A DNA stretch of 64,000 nt from Flavobacterium omnivorum (GTDB taxonomy: Bacteria; Bacteroidota; Bacteroidia; Flavobacteriales; Flavobacteriaceae): contig NZ_FNDB01000012.1 in the NCBI RefSeq assembly GCF_900099915.1, positions 31,633 to 95,632 of the forward strand, read 5' to 3'. Below, piece after piece: positions 55,012 to 64,000 of the stretch. The translations under genes were made by a program, and so were the position numbers. Positions within the stretch are counted from its first letter, which is position 1. Each line of letters opens with the position of its first letter. The notes under the pieces were generated by a model. The model searched no databases. It was not told the origin of the DNA and saw only the letters and a program-made list of their open reading frames with translations.

Positions 55012-56747
55012 ATGGAACAATTTGTTGTATCGGCTCGTAAGTATCGTCCTCAAACATTTAAAGATGTTATAGGACAAAAAGCCATTACTAATACTTTATT
55101 GAATGCCATAGAAAGCAATCACTTAGCTTCAGCATTGTTATTTACAGGACCTCGTGGCGTTGGAAAAACAACTTGCGCCCGTATTTTGGCCCGTAAAATA
55201 AACCAGCCAGGATATGATGATCCCACTGAAGATTTTGCCTTTAATGTTTTCGAATTAGATGCCGCTTCTAACAACTCCGTTGATGATATTAGGAATCTTA
55301 TTGACCAAGTGCGGATCCCGCCACAAACGGGACAATATAAAGTCTATATTATTGATGAGGTTCACATGTTATCTTCGGCAGCTTTCAATGCTTTCTTGAA
55401 AACACTGGAAGAACCACCAAAACATGCCATTTTTATTTTGGCAACGACCGAAAAACATAAAATTATTCCAACGATACTTTCTCGTTGTCAGATATTTGAT
55501 TTCAAAAGAATTACTGTAAAAGATGCCAAAGAACATCTTGCTGAAGTTGCCACCAGTCAAGGAGTAGTTTTTGAAGATGACGCTTTGCATATTATTGCTC
55601 AAAAAGCGGATGGTGCCATGCGCGATGCTTTGTCAATTTTTGACCGAGTAGTTTCTTTTTGTGGAAAAGAGTTGACACGTCAGGCCGTTACAGAGAATTT
55701 GAATGTGTTGGATTACGAAACGTACATTAACATCACCGACTTGCTTTTGGAAAACAAAATTCCAGATTTATTGTTGGCTTTCAACGAAATTCTAGCTAAA
55801 GGTTTTGATGCGCACCATTTTGTATCCGGATTGGCTTCTCATTTTAGAGATTTATTGGTTTCTAAAACACCTGCAACTTTATCTTTATTAGAAGTTGGGG
55901 AACAAGCACAGCAAATGTATGGTGTGCAAGCACAAAAATGCAGTCAAGACTTTCTTTTAAAAGGAATCGAGATTGCAAATGATTGTGATTTAAAATACAA
56001 ACTAAGTCAAAATCAACGACTTCTAGTTGAACTTTGTTTGATGCAACTGGCCTCTATCACTTATGATGGAGAAAAAAAAAAGTTGAGCAATATATAATTC
56101 CATCTACTTATTATAGAAAGAATGATTATTCGATAACGGTTCAACCGAAAATTGAAGATCAGAAACCTGCTATCCCAGTTATAGATTCTGTTCCATTAAA
56201 AGAACCGGAAACTACAGCTGCTGTTACATCAATTCCATTACCTACTCCAGCAGCAAAAATAAACATTCCGCAATCTGATGGACCAAAGGTTTCTACGTTT
56301 TCATTAGCCAGTATTCGTGCTAAAAAAGCGTTAGAAGAAAGTAGTAAAGGAATCATAAAACAGGTACTTCACTTACCCACGGAATCTTTCACCGAGACAG
56401 AAATGTTGTTGTATTGGAATAAATATGCGCAACGTTTAGGGGAGAAAGGCTTTAAAATTATGGAATCCTTATTACTCATTAACGATCCTAAATTAGATGG
56501 AACCGCTATAACAATTGAATTGCCTAATGAAGGATCAAAATTAGATTTTGAAAAAGAAATACATGGACTTTTAGGTCATTTAAAAGGACATTTACACAAT
56601 CATGATATCACCATCGAAGTGATGGTTAATGAAAGCGTAGAAAATAAAAGAAGTTTTAATGACCAGGACAGGTATAATAGATTTTTAGAAATAAATCCAA
56701 ATATTGAACTATTACGTTCAACATTTGGATTAGATTTAGATGTATAA
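55012..56747 (+). CDS. dnaX: DNA polymerase III gamma/tau subunit, with -1 frame break in an A10 run
   Basis: Clamp-loader ATPase. MEQFVVSARKYRPQTFKDVIG opens the AAA+ domain, with Walker A GPRGVGKTTCAR, Walker B IIDEVHMLS and the sensor ILATTEKHKII. Zero-frame reading stops at 56097, giving 361 residues (gamma-like). The frame one base back, entered in the A10 run (56072-56081), continues with VEQYIIPSTYYRKNDY to a stop at 56747, giving about 578 residues (tau). The tau tail carries LLLYWNKYAQRLGEKGFKIM. In the zero frame the site reads A AAA AAG, the slip site known from E. coli dnaX. The zero-frame product lacks the tau tail, so the full-length form would need a -1 shift or an A11 or A8 transcript. 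Confidence 0.9.
56072..56082 (+). promoter_or_regulatory. Slippery A10-G site in dnaX
   Basis: Ten A then G; in the zero frame it is read as AAA AAA AAG after GAA, so it contains A AAA AAG (56076-56082). GGAG stands only 4 nt ahead of that heptamer, closer than the spacing used in E. coli. No strong hairpin follows within about 60 nt. Runs of nine or more A also favour RNA polymerase slippage. Confidence 0.55.
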
Positions 56748-56762
56748 TGGGGTAGTTACAAA

Positions 56763-57653
56763 TTATATTTTGTTGTAATACATCGCTTTTACAATACCAT
56801 CTGAAAGTCCTATTTTAGGTACATAAATATTTCTTGCACCACTCCATTTCATAGCATTTAAATAGATACGTGTTGCTGGAATAATTACATCGGCACGGTC
56901 TGGATTCAACCCTAATTCAGATATTCTTTGCTCATAGGATAATGAATTTAAAAAAGCATATTGCGAATTCATATAAATATATGAAAGAGGTTTTTCCTGC
57001 AATTTGCCAGACATTTTAAATAACTTATTTATATTACCCCCAGAACCTATTAGTGTGACTTCGTCGTATTCTTGTGTATTTATTTTAATCCATTTTTCAA
57101 TTTCATCCCATACTACATCGCACACCATATCATTTAGCAAGCGCACCGTTCCAGCTTTAAAAGATCTAGAATTTATCATTTTACCATTAGAAAACAACGT
57201 AAATTCAGTACTTCCTCCTCCAACATCAACAAAAAGATAGGTTTGATCGGTTTTCAACAAATGATGTAAATCAGTAGAAGCAATTATGGCTGCTTCTTTC
57301 TTACCATCAATAATTTCTATTTCTATATCTGCGTTCTTCTTAATTATTTCGACAACTTCTTTTCCGTTGTACGCTTCTCGCATAGCTGAAGTAGCAAATG
57401 CCATATATCGTTCTACCTTATGCACCTTCATTAAAAGATTAAAAGCCTTCATGGCATCACACATTCTTTCGATATTCTCTTCCGAAATTTCTCCAACCGT
57501 AAATGCATCCTGTCCCAAACGAATGGGAACGCGAACGAGTGAACTTTTATTAAATTGAGGTTCTTTTCCTTCTTGTTCTACAATATTTGCAATTAACAAA
57601 CGCATGGCATTCGAACCAATATCAATTGCTGCATATTTTTTTATTTTAATCAT
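56763..57653 (-). CDS. ppx: Exopolyphosphatase / GppA-family phosphatase
   Basis: 296 residues with the actin-like ASKHA fold: AAIDIGSNAMRLLIA (phosphate 1), FVDVGGGSTEFTLF (phosphate 2) and VTLIGSGGNINKLF (adenosine-type loop). It hydrolyses the terminal phosphate of polyphosphate or of pppGpp. At about 300 residues it is the short form without the C-terminal HD extension. It follows ppk1 on the same strand after 93 bp, so synthesis and breakdown of polyphosphate are encoded together. Confidence 0.9.
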   Translation of the reverse strand: MIKIKKYAAIDIGSNAMRLLIANIVEQEGKEPQFNKSSLVRVPIRLGQDAFTVGEISEENIERMCDAMKAFNLLMKVHKVERYMAFATSAMREAYNGKEVVEIIKKNADIEIEIIDGKKEAAIIASTDLHHLLKTDQTYLFVDVGGGSTEFTLFSNGKMINSRSFKAGTVRLLNDMVCDVVWDEIEKWIKINTQEYDEVTLIGSGGNINKLFKMSGKLQEKPLSYIYMNSQYAFLNSLSYEQRISELGLNPDRADVIIPATRIYLNAMKWSGARNIYVPKIGLSDGIVKAMYYNKI

Positions 57654-57746
57654 CTTCGTTTCAATTCGTTTATTTCCTACCTAAATTATTTTATTCACTC
57701 CTGATTCATTGCTTAAAAAAAGCGCTAATTAACCTTCCCTAAATAA

Positions 57747-59834
57747 TTAAACTTTAGTTTCAATTTGGGACTCTACTTGGAGTTTTCTTTGATAATATTT
57801 ATAGGTTTCTAATTGTGCTCTAAAAATAGGATTATGATTGCGATATCGGTACTTATTATCTAATTTGTAAGAATGAAAACGGGCTTTTACATTGCCTTTC
57901 CAACCAATATCAAAATTATCAATTAGTTCGTTTTTTATACCTTGATCATAAATTGGGCATGTTACTTCAACCCGACCATCTAGATTTCTAGTCATGAAAT
58001 CCGCTGATGATATATACACTTCTGTTTGCCCTGCATTACCAAAAATATAAATTCTGGAGTGTTCCAAATAATTATCTACAATACTAATTGCTTCAATATT
58101 ATCACTCATTCCAGGAATTCCGGGAATCAACGAACAAATTCCTCTGACTTCAAGTTGAATTTTTACACCTGCTCTACTGGCTTCATATAATTTATCAATC
58201 ATTGCAAAATCAGATAAGCTATTCATTTTTAACTTAATATGTGTTTTCCTTCCTGCTAAGGCGTGTGTAATTTCTCTGTCAATTAACTTGACAAACCTTG
58301 TTCTGGTATAATGCGGAGAAACGATAAGATGTTTGTAGCGATGTACTCTATAGTTGATATCAAAGAACTCAAATATCCTCATGATATCTTTTAGAATTTG
58401 TTGATGACTGGTAAAAAGGGTAACGTCAGTGTACACTTTAGCGGTAGATTCGTTGAAATTTCCTGTAGAAATAAAACCATATCGCTTTATTTTGTCATTT
58501 TCATATCTTTCAATAACGCATATTTTGCTGTGTACTTTGAGCCCTTTTATTCCAAAAATAAGTTCAATACCTTCCAACTGCATTTGCTCTGCATAGGAAA
58601 TATTAGAGGCCTCGTCAAAACGAGCTTGCAATTCGATTTGAACCGTAACTTTTTTTCCGTTTTTAGCCGCATTAATAAGAGAGCTGATAATTTGAGAATT
58701 TTTTGCCAATCGGTACAATGTGATTTTTATCGAAATTACTTTAGGATCTAAGGCAGCTTCACGCAAAAACTTGGTCAAATAAGAAAATGATTGATACGGC
58801 GCATTCAATAAATAATCTTTTTCGCTTATTTTTTCAAGCATACTTCCTTCCAAACTTAATCCCGGAATAGGAAGTGGATCGTTAGTTTGGTATAATAAAT
58901 CGTATCGACCTAGATTTGGAAAATCCATATAATCTCTTCTGTTGTGGTATCTTCCTCCAGGAATAATACTATCTGTAGAGACAATTTTCATTTTATCTAG
59001 AAAAAATTGTAAGGTATCTTCTTCAATGAGTTGGTCATAAATAAAACGCACCGGTTCGCCTATTCTTCGATCTTTTACACTCAATGATATTTTTTCAATC
59101 ATACTTTTGCTCAAATCACTATCGATATCCAATTGCGCATCTCTAGTGATTTTTATCATGTGAGCCGAAACACTTTTGTAATCAAAAATATTAAAAATAT
59201 TACTCAAATTATGTCTGATTACGTCATCCAAAAGTATGATATACTGTTTTTCATTATTGGATGGCAATACAACAAAACGATTAATTGTTTTAGGAATTTC
59301 GATTACTGCATACCGAACTTCTGAATTTTTATTCATAACTAATTTAATAGCTAAATACCCTGAAGTGTCTTTTAATACCGGGAATTCTGCCAAATCATTT
59401 AAGATTATTGTAACTAGCTCAGGACTCACTTTTTGAATAAAAAAATCTTTTAGAAAAATTTCCTGTTCAAAAGTAATATCAGTTTCTGTTATAATAAATA
59501 TATTTTTAGTCTCGAGTTCACTTTCGATAATGTTTAAAATTCGTAAACTTTCTGATTGTTGTTGAATAACAATTTCAGTGATATCCTTAACTAATTGCTG
59601 TGCTGAAATCCCTCCTAAGTATTTTTCTCCAGAGATGCCAGTTAAACTTAATCGTCTAATGGCTGCAAAACGAACTCGAAAAAACTCATCTAAATTATTT
59701 GAAAAAATACCCAAAAAACGCAACCGATCTAATAAAGGAACTGAATTATCGCCTGCCTCTTGTAATACACGTGCGTTGAAAGCCAACCAACTTTTTTCTC
59801 TATCAATATATTTAAATTCTAATACTTTATTCAT
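57747..59834 (-). CDS. ppk1: Polyphosphate kinase 1
   Basis: 695 residues, full length. N-terminal domain with SWLAFNARVLQEA; the catalytic His435 is in GLKVHSKICVIE and can be aligned by number with E. coli His435. GFISTGNFNESTAKVYTD follows, and FMTRNLDGRVEV near the end closes the active site. It makes polyphosphate from ATP through a phosphohistidine intermediate. It overlaps the SixA-like gene by 4 bp (ATGA-type), so the two are translated together. Cytosolic or membrane-associated. Confidence 0.95.
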   Translation of the reverse strand: MNKVLEFKYIDREKSWLAFNARVLQEAGDNSVPLLDRLRFLGIFSNNLDEFFRVRFAAIRRLSLTGISGEKYLGGISAQQLVKDITEIVIQQQSESLRILNIIESELETKNIFIITETDITFEQEIFLKDFFIQKVSPELVTIILNDLAEFPVLKDTSGYLAIKLVMNKNSEVRYAVIEIPKTINRFVVLPSNNEKQYIILLDDVIRHNLSNIFNIFDYKSVSAHMIKITRDAQLDIDSDLSKSMIEKISLSVKDRRIGEPVRFIYDQLIEEDTLQFFLDKMKIVSTDSIIPGGRYHNRRDYMDFPNLGRYDLLYQTNDPLPIPGLSLEGSMLEKISEKDYLLNAPYQSFSYLTKFLREAALDPKVISIKITLYRLAKNSQIISSLINAAKNGKKVTVQIELQARFDEASNISYAEQMQLEGIELIFGIKGLKVHSKICVIERYENDKIKRYGFISTGNFNESTAKVYTDVTLFTSHQQILKDIMRIFEFFDINYRVHRYKHLIVSPHYTRTRFVKLIDREITHALAGRKTHIKLKMNSLSDFAMIDKLYEASRAGVKIQLEVRGICSLIPGIPGMSDNIEAISIVDNYLEHSRIYIFGNAGQTEVYISSADFMTRNLDGRVEVTCPIYDQGIKNELIDNFDIGWKGNVKARFHSYKLDNKYRYRNHNPIFRAQLETYKYYQRKLQVESQIETKV

Positions 59835-60316
59835 CTTAAATTTTTGGGAAATATTATTTTTTCAATTTTACCTTTCTTTATTTTTTTCCAGTCCTCTGTT
59901 TCAAATTTTAAATGAACAAAACCTGAAGTTGGAACATTTTCAATATAAACATCCCCAAATTTATTAACAAAATCTGTAATTGCTCCATTATGTCCAAAAA
60001 GAATGACACTTTCATAAGAATTACTATAGGATTTGATCACTTTCTCTAAATCATTTTCATCAAATGTATAAAGATCATCTTTGTAAATGATACTTTCGAT
60101 AGGATAGGATAAATTTTGAGCAAAAATTAACGCTGTGTTTGTTGTTCTTTTTGCAGTACTGCTAATAATTACATATGTTTTCGGAATTGAATCTTTAGCT
60201 TCGGACGATACTAGATGAGCATCTTTTACACCCTGACAAGTCAAACCGCGATCTTTATCATGCATGGGAACTTCCCAACTTGATTTTGCATGGCGAACCA
60301 AAAATAAGTTTTTCAT
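59831..60316 (-). CDS. SixA-like histidine phosphatase
   Basis: 161 residues. The phosphohistidine catalytic motif is FLVRHAKSSWE (Arg8, His9), and the second histidine lies in ILFGHNGAITDFVNKF. This is the small SixA-type branch of the histidine phosphatase superfamily, some members of which dephosphorylate phosphohistidine on proteins. It is the first gene of a sixA-ppk1-ppx run and overlaps ppk1 by 4 bp. Because Ppk1 itself carries a phosphohistidine, direct regulation is conceivable but unproven. Confidence 0.88.
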   Translation of the reverse strand: MKNLFLVRHAKSSWEVPMHDKDRGLTCQGVKDAHLVSSEAKDSIPKTYVIISSTAKRTTNTALIFAQNLSYPIESIIYKDDLYTFDENDLEKVIKSYSNSYESVILFGHNGAITDFVNKFGDVYIENVPTSGFVHLKFETEDWKKIKKGKIEKIIFPKNLR

Positions 60317-60899
60317 GAGTGGAAAATAATTTTGTTATCAACTAGTAAAATTTATTAAATACAATTTACAAAACTAAAATTTATTATCCTTGTTTTTAAC
60401 TTTTTATTCTGTAATGACGTATAAATATCGTTTATTAAAAATCTACTTTATTTAAATATTACTATCGTAATCTTCATGTAAATTAATATTATAAACAGTA
60501 AAATAAACTAGCAAGTATGTCTCTGCAATAGCGAATTTTATATATTTTTAATAATTTTTTAAGATTGAATTAACATAAAAATGTACTTAAACGACTTTTT
60601 GTGTTGTTTATAGAAAAAAGAAACAACTATAATTTATTACCAATAATTTAGCTTTTTGAAAATTGCCCAATTCCAAAAAAACCTAAATCTAATCTTCTTA
60701 ACCTACATGAAAAAAAATATTTTACCTCAAAAAATATCGTCTCAGACTTTTCTAATTTTTTTGATAAGTCATTCAATCAAATTTTTAAAAAATTAGTCTT
60801 GTTGTGTTTCACTTTATTTAAAGAATTAGCATAAAAAAAATGCGTTTATTAATCAGATAGTTAATAAAAGATCCGGAAAAATCATATACAATAGATTTT
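60317..60899. other. AT-rich divergent upstream region
   Basis: 583 bp between the minus-strand sixA-ppk1-ppx operon and the plus-strand surface protein. It is very AT-rich, with many A/T runs. Apart from the candidate sixA box at 60369-60376 I see no gene, RNA or repeat in it. Confidence 0.65.
60369..60376 (-). promoter_or_regulatory. Candidate -7 element of sixA-ppk1-ppx
   Basis: TAGTTTTG on the minus strand, an exact TAnnTTTG match, 53 bp before the sixA ATG. No clear -33 TTG. Confidence 0.38.
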
Positions 60900-63800
60900 A
60901 TGAAAACAAAATTACTCCAACTTAAAAAAATTATTCTAATTTTCATTATTTCACTATTTGCTAATGTAACTAATGGTTATAGTCAAGAAAGCGGAACGGA
61001 TGGAAATTATTGCCCAGGTCCAAGCTCAGTAGGTGATGAATATGCAACTGGAATATTCTTTAAACAAATAGTAAATAGTGGTGCAAGTACAACATGCGAT
61101 ATTAACACAATATTTGCTAAAGTAAACACAAACACAGCAGTACTAAAAATTGGAATGAAAATTGGTAATTCTGGGTCAGCTTTATTTAGAGTTTACTTAG
61201 ATACCGATAATAATCCAACAACAGGTTTGACTTCTGATCAGTTTGGAGGTTTCTTAGCAGTAGCTGGCGCAGAATATATTATTGAACTAAATGCTAAAAA
61301 TAATTCTACCTATACGCTCTACACTGGAAACGGATCAACATTAACTACTGTATCTAATAATGGTTTAAGCGCAACTAATGGTAATTTCAATGGCTGTAAT
61401 TCATCAGATGGATCATTTTTAGAATTTAATATCCCATTTGCAAGTATAGGTGTTGATATTTGTGATTTAAATAATCCTGGCCTAATTAAAGTCACTAAAT
61501 TGGCTTCAGTAAGTGGTGGATCTCCTACATCAAATAGATGTAACGACATTCCATTAACTTTTGGAATCCCTTTAAAAGGATCTGTTACTCCTGCATTAAC
61601 TGCTGTATGTTCAGGAAATAATAGCACTCTTTTAACGGCTAATGGCATTACAGCTGGATCTACTATTGTAAAGTGGCAATCGTCAGTTAGTCCATTTACT
61701 AGTTGGACAGATATAAATACTACCGCTACTACTTACACTCCTGTAAATTTAACCAAAACAACTAAATTCAGAGCAGTGTTTTCTAATTTAGGTATTTGTA
61801 GCGGAGTTAATATTGCTACAAGTGAAGCAATAATTACAGTCACAGAAACTCCAATCCCAACTGCTATAAATCAAAATTTCTGCTCAGGGGACACAAAAAA
61901 AGTTAGTGATTTAGTTGCAAATGGTACATCTATAAAATGGTATTCTGCAGCAAATGGCGGTACTTTATACTCTAGCACCGATTTATTGGTTTCTGGAACT
62001 TATTATGCAAGCCAAACTACTAATGGATGTGAAAGTGCAAGAATCGCTGTAATAGTAACAATAAATCAAACGCCCACTGCTCCAATAATCAATAATCAAG
62101 TAGCATGTTCTGATGAAACAACAACTCAAACTTTAACAGCTGCAGCAACTGATGGAGGTATAACTTGGTATGACGCGGCCACTGGTGGAAATATAGTAAC
62201 TTCTCCTACCCAAATAGGTGTAGGTTCAAAAACTTATTATGCACAAGCAAATAATGGTTCTTGTTCCAGTATAACAAGAACACCTGTTAAATTAACTATA
62301 AATCCATTACCAGGAATCCCTACAGCTTTAGATGTAGAGTATTGTGAAGATGATTTGGCTCAGGCTCTAACTGGAACTCCTAGCGACTCTGGTAATACTT
62401 TACTTTACTATAGTTCCGTGGACGTATTAGGTCAAGCAACCTTAATACCTAACACCAGTACTCCAGGAATATTTACTTATTACGTCGCTGAGGAAAAGAA
62501 TTCTTGTATCGGTCCTAAAAAACCAATAACAGTAACCGTTTATCCAAAACCAACAGTTACTGCACCAATAACTAAAACCTTTGAAGGATGCGAAACGAAT
62601 GCAATAACAGGTTTAACATACAGCGAGACTGAAGTAAATATTTCACTATCACAGTTTACAACAGCAGGAGGTACATTTACAAATAACAATACTGTTGGAA
62701 CATATTCCATTTCATACAAAGACTCAAAAAGTGGAAATTGTCCAATAACAGTAGAAAGAGTATACAAAATCACAACATTTTGTGGTGCTACTACTGTAAA
62801 TCAAATTATTAAAATTCAAGATACTACCGCACCTATTATTACAGGTACTTTATCTGATTTAAATATAGAAGGATGTTCCCTTAGCGATCTTCCCCCTGCT
62901 GTAAAAACAGTAGCAGCTTTAGAATCATTAGGTTTATCAATTAGTGATAATTGTACAACTGATTCAAACATGAGTATTTCCAGTTCAGATGTTACTAATG
63001 GAAATTTACCTACTGTTATCACTAGGACTTACACAATATCTGACAAATGCAATAATCAAACTAAAGTAATCCAAAAGATTACTATAGATGATACCGTTGC
63101 GCCTTTTAAACCTGTTTTGGCAGATGTAATCGGAGAATGTTCTGCTACTATTACTGCTCCAACAACTACCGATGTGTGTTCTGGAAATGCAATTTTAGGA
63201 ACAACTACGGATCCTTTAACCTATACTACTCAAGGTACGTATACCATCACTTGGACTTTTAATGATGGAAACGGCAATAATGTCACAGCTACTCAAAATG
63301 TTATTGTAAAGGATACTGTGAAACCAACCATAACTTGTGCTGCTTCGGTAACCGTGAATGTAGATACCGCTTCTTGTTCAACGGATAAAGCTAATGTAAC
63401 GCTCGGATCTCCAACTACGGCTGATAACTGTGGGGTAAAATCGGTAACTAACGATGCGCCTAGTGTTTTCCCTATTGGAAACACAACTGTAACTTGGACC
63501 GTAACTGACAATGCGGGTAATACTGCTACTTGTACACAAATCGTAACTATCGTTGACAATATCAATCCTACCATCACTTGCGCAGCTCCTGTAACAGTGA
63601 ATGTGGATGCCGCTTCTTGCACAACGGATAAAGCTAATATAACGCTTGGATCTCCAACTACGGCTGACAACTGTGGGGTGAAATCGGTAACCAACGATGC
63701 GCCTAGCGTTTTCCCTATCGGAAACACAACCGTAACTTGGACCGTAACTGACAATGCTGGAAATACGGCTACTTGTACTCAAATCGTAACGGTGGTCGAT

Positions 63801-64000
63801 TCTATTCTGCCAACCATTACTTGTGCAGCTCCTGTAACAGTGAATGTGGATGCTGCTTCTTGCACAACGGATAAAGCCAATGTAACTCTTGGATCTCCAA
63901 CTACGGCTGACAATTGTGGGGTAAAATCGGTAACCAACGATGCGCCTAGTGTTTTCCCTATCGGAAACACAACGGTAACTTGGACCGTAACTGACAATGC
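60900..64000 (+). CDS. Giant secreted surface protein with Ig-like and HYR repeats (3' end outside window)
   Basis: Open through the right edge, at least 1033 residues. Signal peptide MKTKLLQLKKIILIFIISLF...NGYSQ. A first region (about 25-220) looks like a DOMON/lectin-like beta domain (LFRVYLDTDNNPTTGL). Then come several Ig-like modules of the CHU_C type with WYDAATGG and YYAQANNGSCSS, then tandem HYR domains with NTTVTWTVTDNAGNTATC and TADNCGVKSVTND. The HYR part is coded by near-identical 243-bp units. Such proteins are usually exported by type IX secretion and act as adhesins, but the C-terminal sorting signal is outside the window. No open frame on the opposite strand of the repeats looks real. 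Confidence 0.88.
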   Translation, partial: MKTKLLQLKKIILIFIISLFANVTNGYSQESGTDGNYCPGPSSVGDEYATGIFFKQIVNSGASTTCDINTIFAKVNTNTAVLKIGMKIGNSGSALFRVYLDTDNNPTTGLTSDQFGGFLAVAGAEYIIELNAKNNSTYTLYTGNGSTLTTVSNNGLSATNGNFNGCNSSDGSFLEFNIPFASIGVDICDLNNPGLIKVTKLASVSGGSPTSNRCNDIPLTFGIPLKGSVTPALTAVCSGNNSTLLTANGITAGSTIVKWQSSVSPFTSWTDINTTATTYTPVNLTKTTKFRAVFSNLGICSGVNIATSEAIITVTETPIPTAINQNFCSGDTKKVSDLVANGTSIKWYSAANGGTLYSSTDLLVSGTYYASQTTNGCESARIAVIVTINQTPTAPIINNQVACSDETTTQTLTAAATDGGITWYDAATGGNIVTSPTQIGVGSKTYYAQANNGSCSSITRTPVKLTINPLPGIPTALDVEYCEDDLAQALTGTPSDSGNTLLYYSSVDVLGQATLIPNTSTPGIFTYYVAEEKNSCIGPKKPITVTVYPKPTVTAPITKTFEGCETNAITGLTYSETEVNISLSQFTTAGGTFTNNNTVGTYSISYKDSKSGNCPITVERVYKITTFCGATTVNQIIKIQDTTAPIITGTLSDLNIEGCSLSDLPPAVKTVAALESLGLSISDNCTTDSNMSISSSDVTNGNLPTVITRTYTISDKCNNQTKVIQKITIDDTVAPFKPVLADVIGECSATITAPTTTDVCSGNAILGTTTDPLTYTTQGTYTITWTFNDGNGNNVTATQNVIVKDTVKPTITCAASVTVNVDTASCSTDKANVTLGSPTTADNCGVKSVTNDAPSVFPIGNTTVTWTVTDNAGNTATCTQIVTIVDNINPTITCAAPVTVNVDAASCTTDKANITLGSPTTADNCGVKSVTNDAPSVFPIGNTTVTWTVTDNAGNTATCTQIVTVVDSILPTITCAAPVTVNVDAASCTTDKANVTLGSPTTADNCGVKSVTNDAPSVFPIGNTTVTWTVTDN
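63321..64000 (+). repeat. Tandem 243-bp HYR-coding repeats
   Basis: Three units begin near 63321, 63564 and 63807; the third is cut by the window edge. GTAAC(A/C)GTGAATGT recurs at 63348, 63591 and 63834, exactly 243 bp (81 codons) apart. The units are nearly identical and most differences are silent, so they are recent or homogenised copies. They are richer in G+C than their surroundings. Confidence 0.9.

Noticed and set aside
63293..64000. Repetitive minus-strand open frames opposite the HYR repeats
   Set aside because: The plus strand carries the signal peptide, HYR motifs and silent-site variation; the minus-strand frames simply mirror the repeats.
1..64000. CRISPR array, prophage or insertion sequence
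   Set aside because: No regularly spaced short repeats with unique spacers, no transposase, integrase, capsid or terminase motifs were seen on either strand.

Overview
The window looks like chromosome of a member of the Flavobacteriaceae, most likely Flavobacterium or a close relative. The DNA is AT-rich. Many products carry short lipoprotein or Sec signals. There is a sigma/FecR/TonB-receptor module, a second carboxypeptidase-domain TonB receptor, a TIGR02943-type sigma factor and a giant HYR-repeat surface protein. Several promoters fit the Bacteroidetes -33 TTG / -7 TAnnTTTG pattern, and Shine-Dalgarno sites are weak. I see no prophage, insertion sequence, CRISPR array or tRNA. The only RNA gene I can support is rnpB.

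Layout. 1-5.2 kb (minus): an NtrC-type response regulator followed by a very large hybrid kinase (GAF, five PAS, HisKA, HATPase, receiver, HPt) that runs off the left edge. 5.2-8.4 kb: an MFS exporter flanked by two gene-poor AT-rich stretches, one of them 1.5 kb. 8.4-11.2 kb: exported amidohydrolase, a frame-broken CIA30-like gene and a small lipoprotein. 11.4-24.8 kb (plus): a dense 15-gene run with rhodanese, TIGR04282-like and TIGR04283-like enzymes, fatty acid hydroxylase, DUF547 lipoprotein, an NAD(P)/FAD oxidoreductase plus membrane polyferredoxin pair, three membrane-associated glycosyltransferases, a sigma factor with a small zinc-finger anti-sigma candidate, an AraC regulator and an AhpD-like protein. 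It looks like one surface glycolipid or arsenosugar-related program, but no arsenic methyltransferase or radical SAM partner lies in the window.

24.9-31 kb: a decayed LysE-like gene, a GH113-like hydrolase, a HAD hydrolase, exported MsrB/MsrA, an exported nucleoside hydrolase and a methylthioribose-kinase-like kinase. 31-45.8 kb: a TonB receptor with a second DUF2064 protein upstream, SIMPL protein, rhomboid protease, LpxL-type acyltransferase, class V aminotransferase, metalloprotease lipoprotein, and a lipoprotein/ECF sigma/FecR/TonB-receptor surface-signalling locus. 45.9-54.7 kb: glmM, ACP phosphodiesterase, two tandem gamma-glutamyltransferases, AlkD-like protein, ClC channel with CBS domains, rnpB and a small conserved protein. 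55-60.3 kb: dnaX with a frame break in an A10 run, then ppx, ppk1 and sixA on the minus strand. 60.9 kb to the end: the 5' part of the HYR-repeat surface protein.

The main second-look items are: dnaX, where the zero frame yields a gamma-like protein and a -1 shift on A AAA AAG yields tau; a recurring pattern of single-base homopolymer contractions in other genes (CIA30, LysE-like); the 11.4-24.8 kb cluster; the translationally coupled sixA-ppk1 pair; and near-identical 243-bp repeats in the surface protein.
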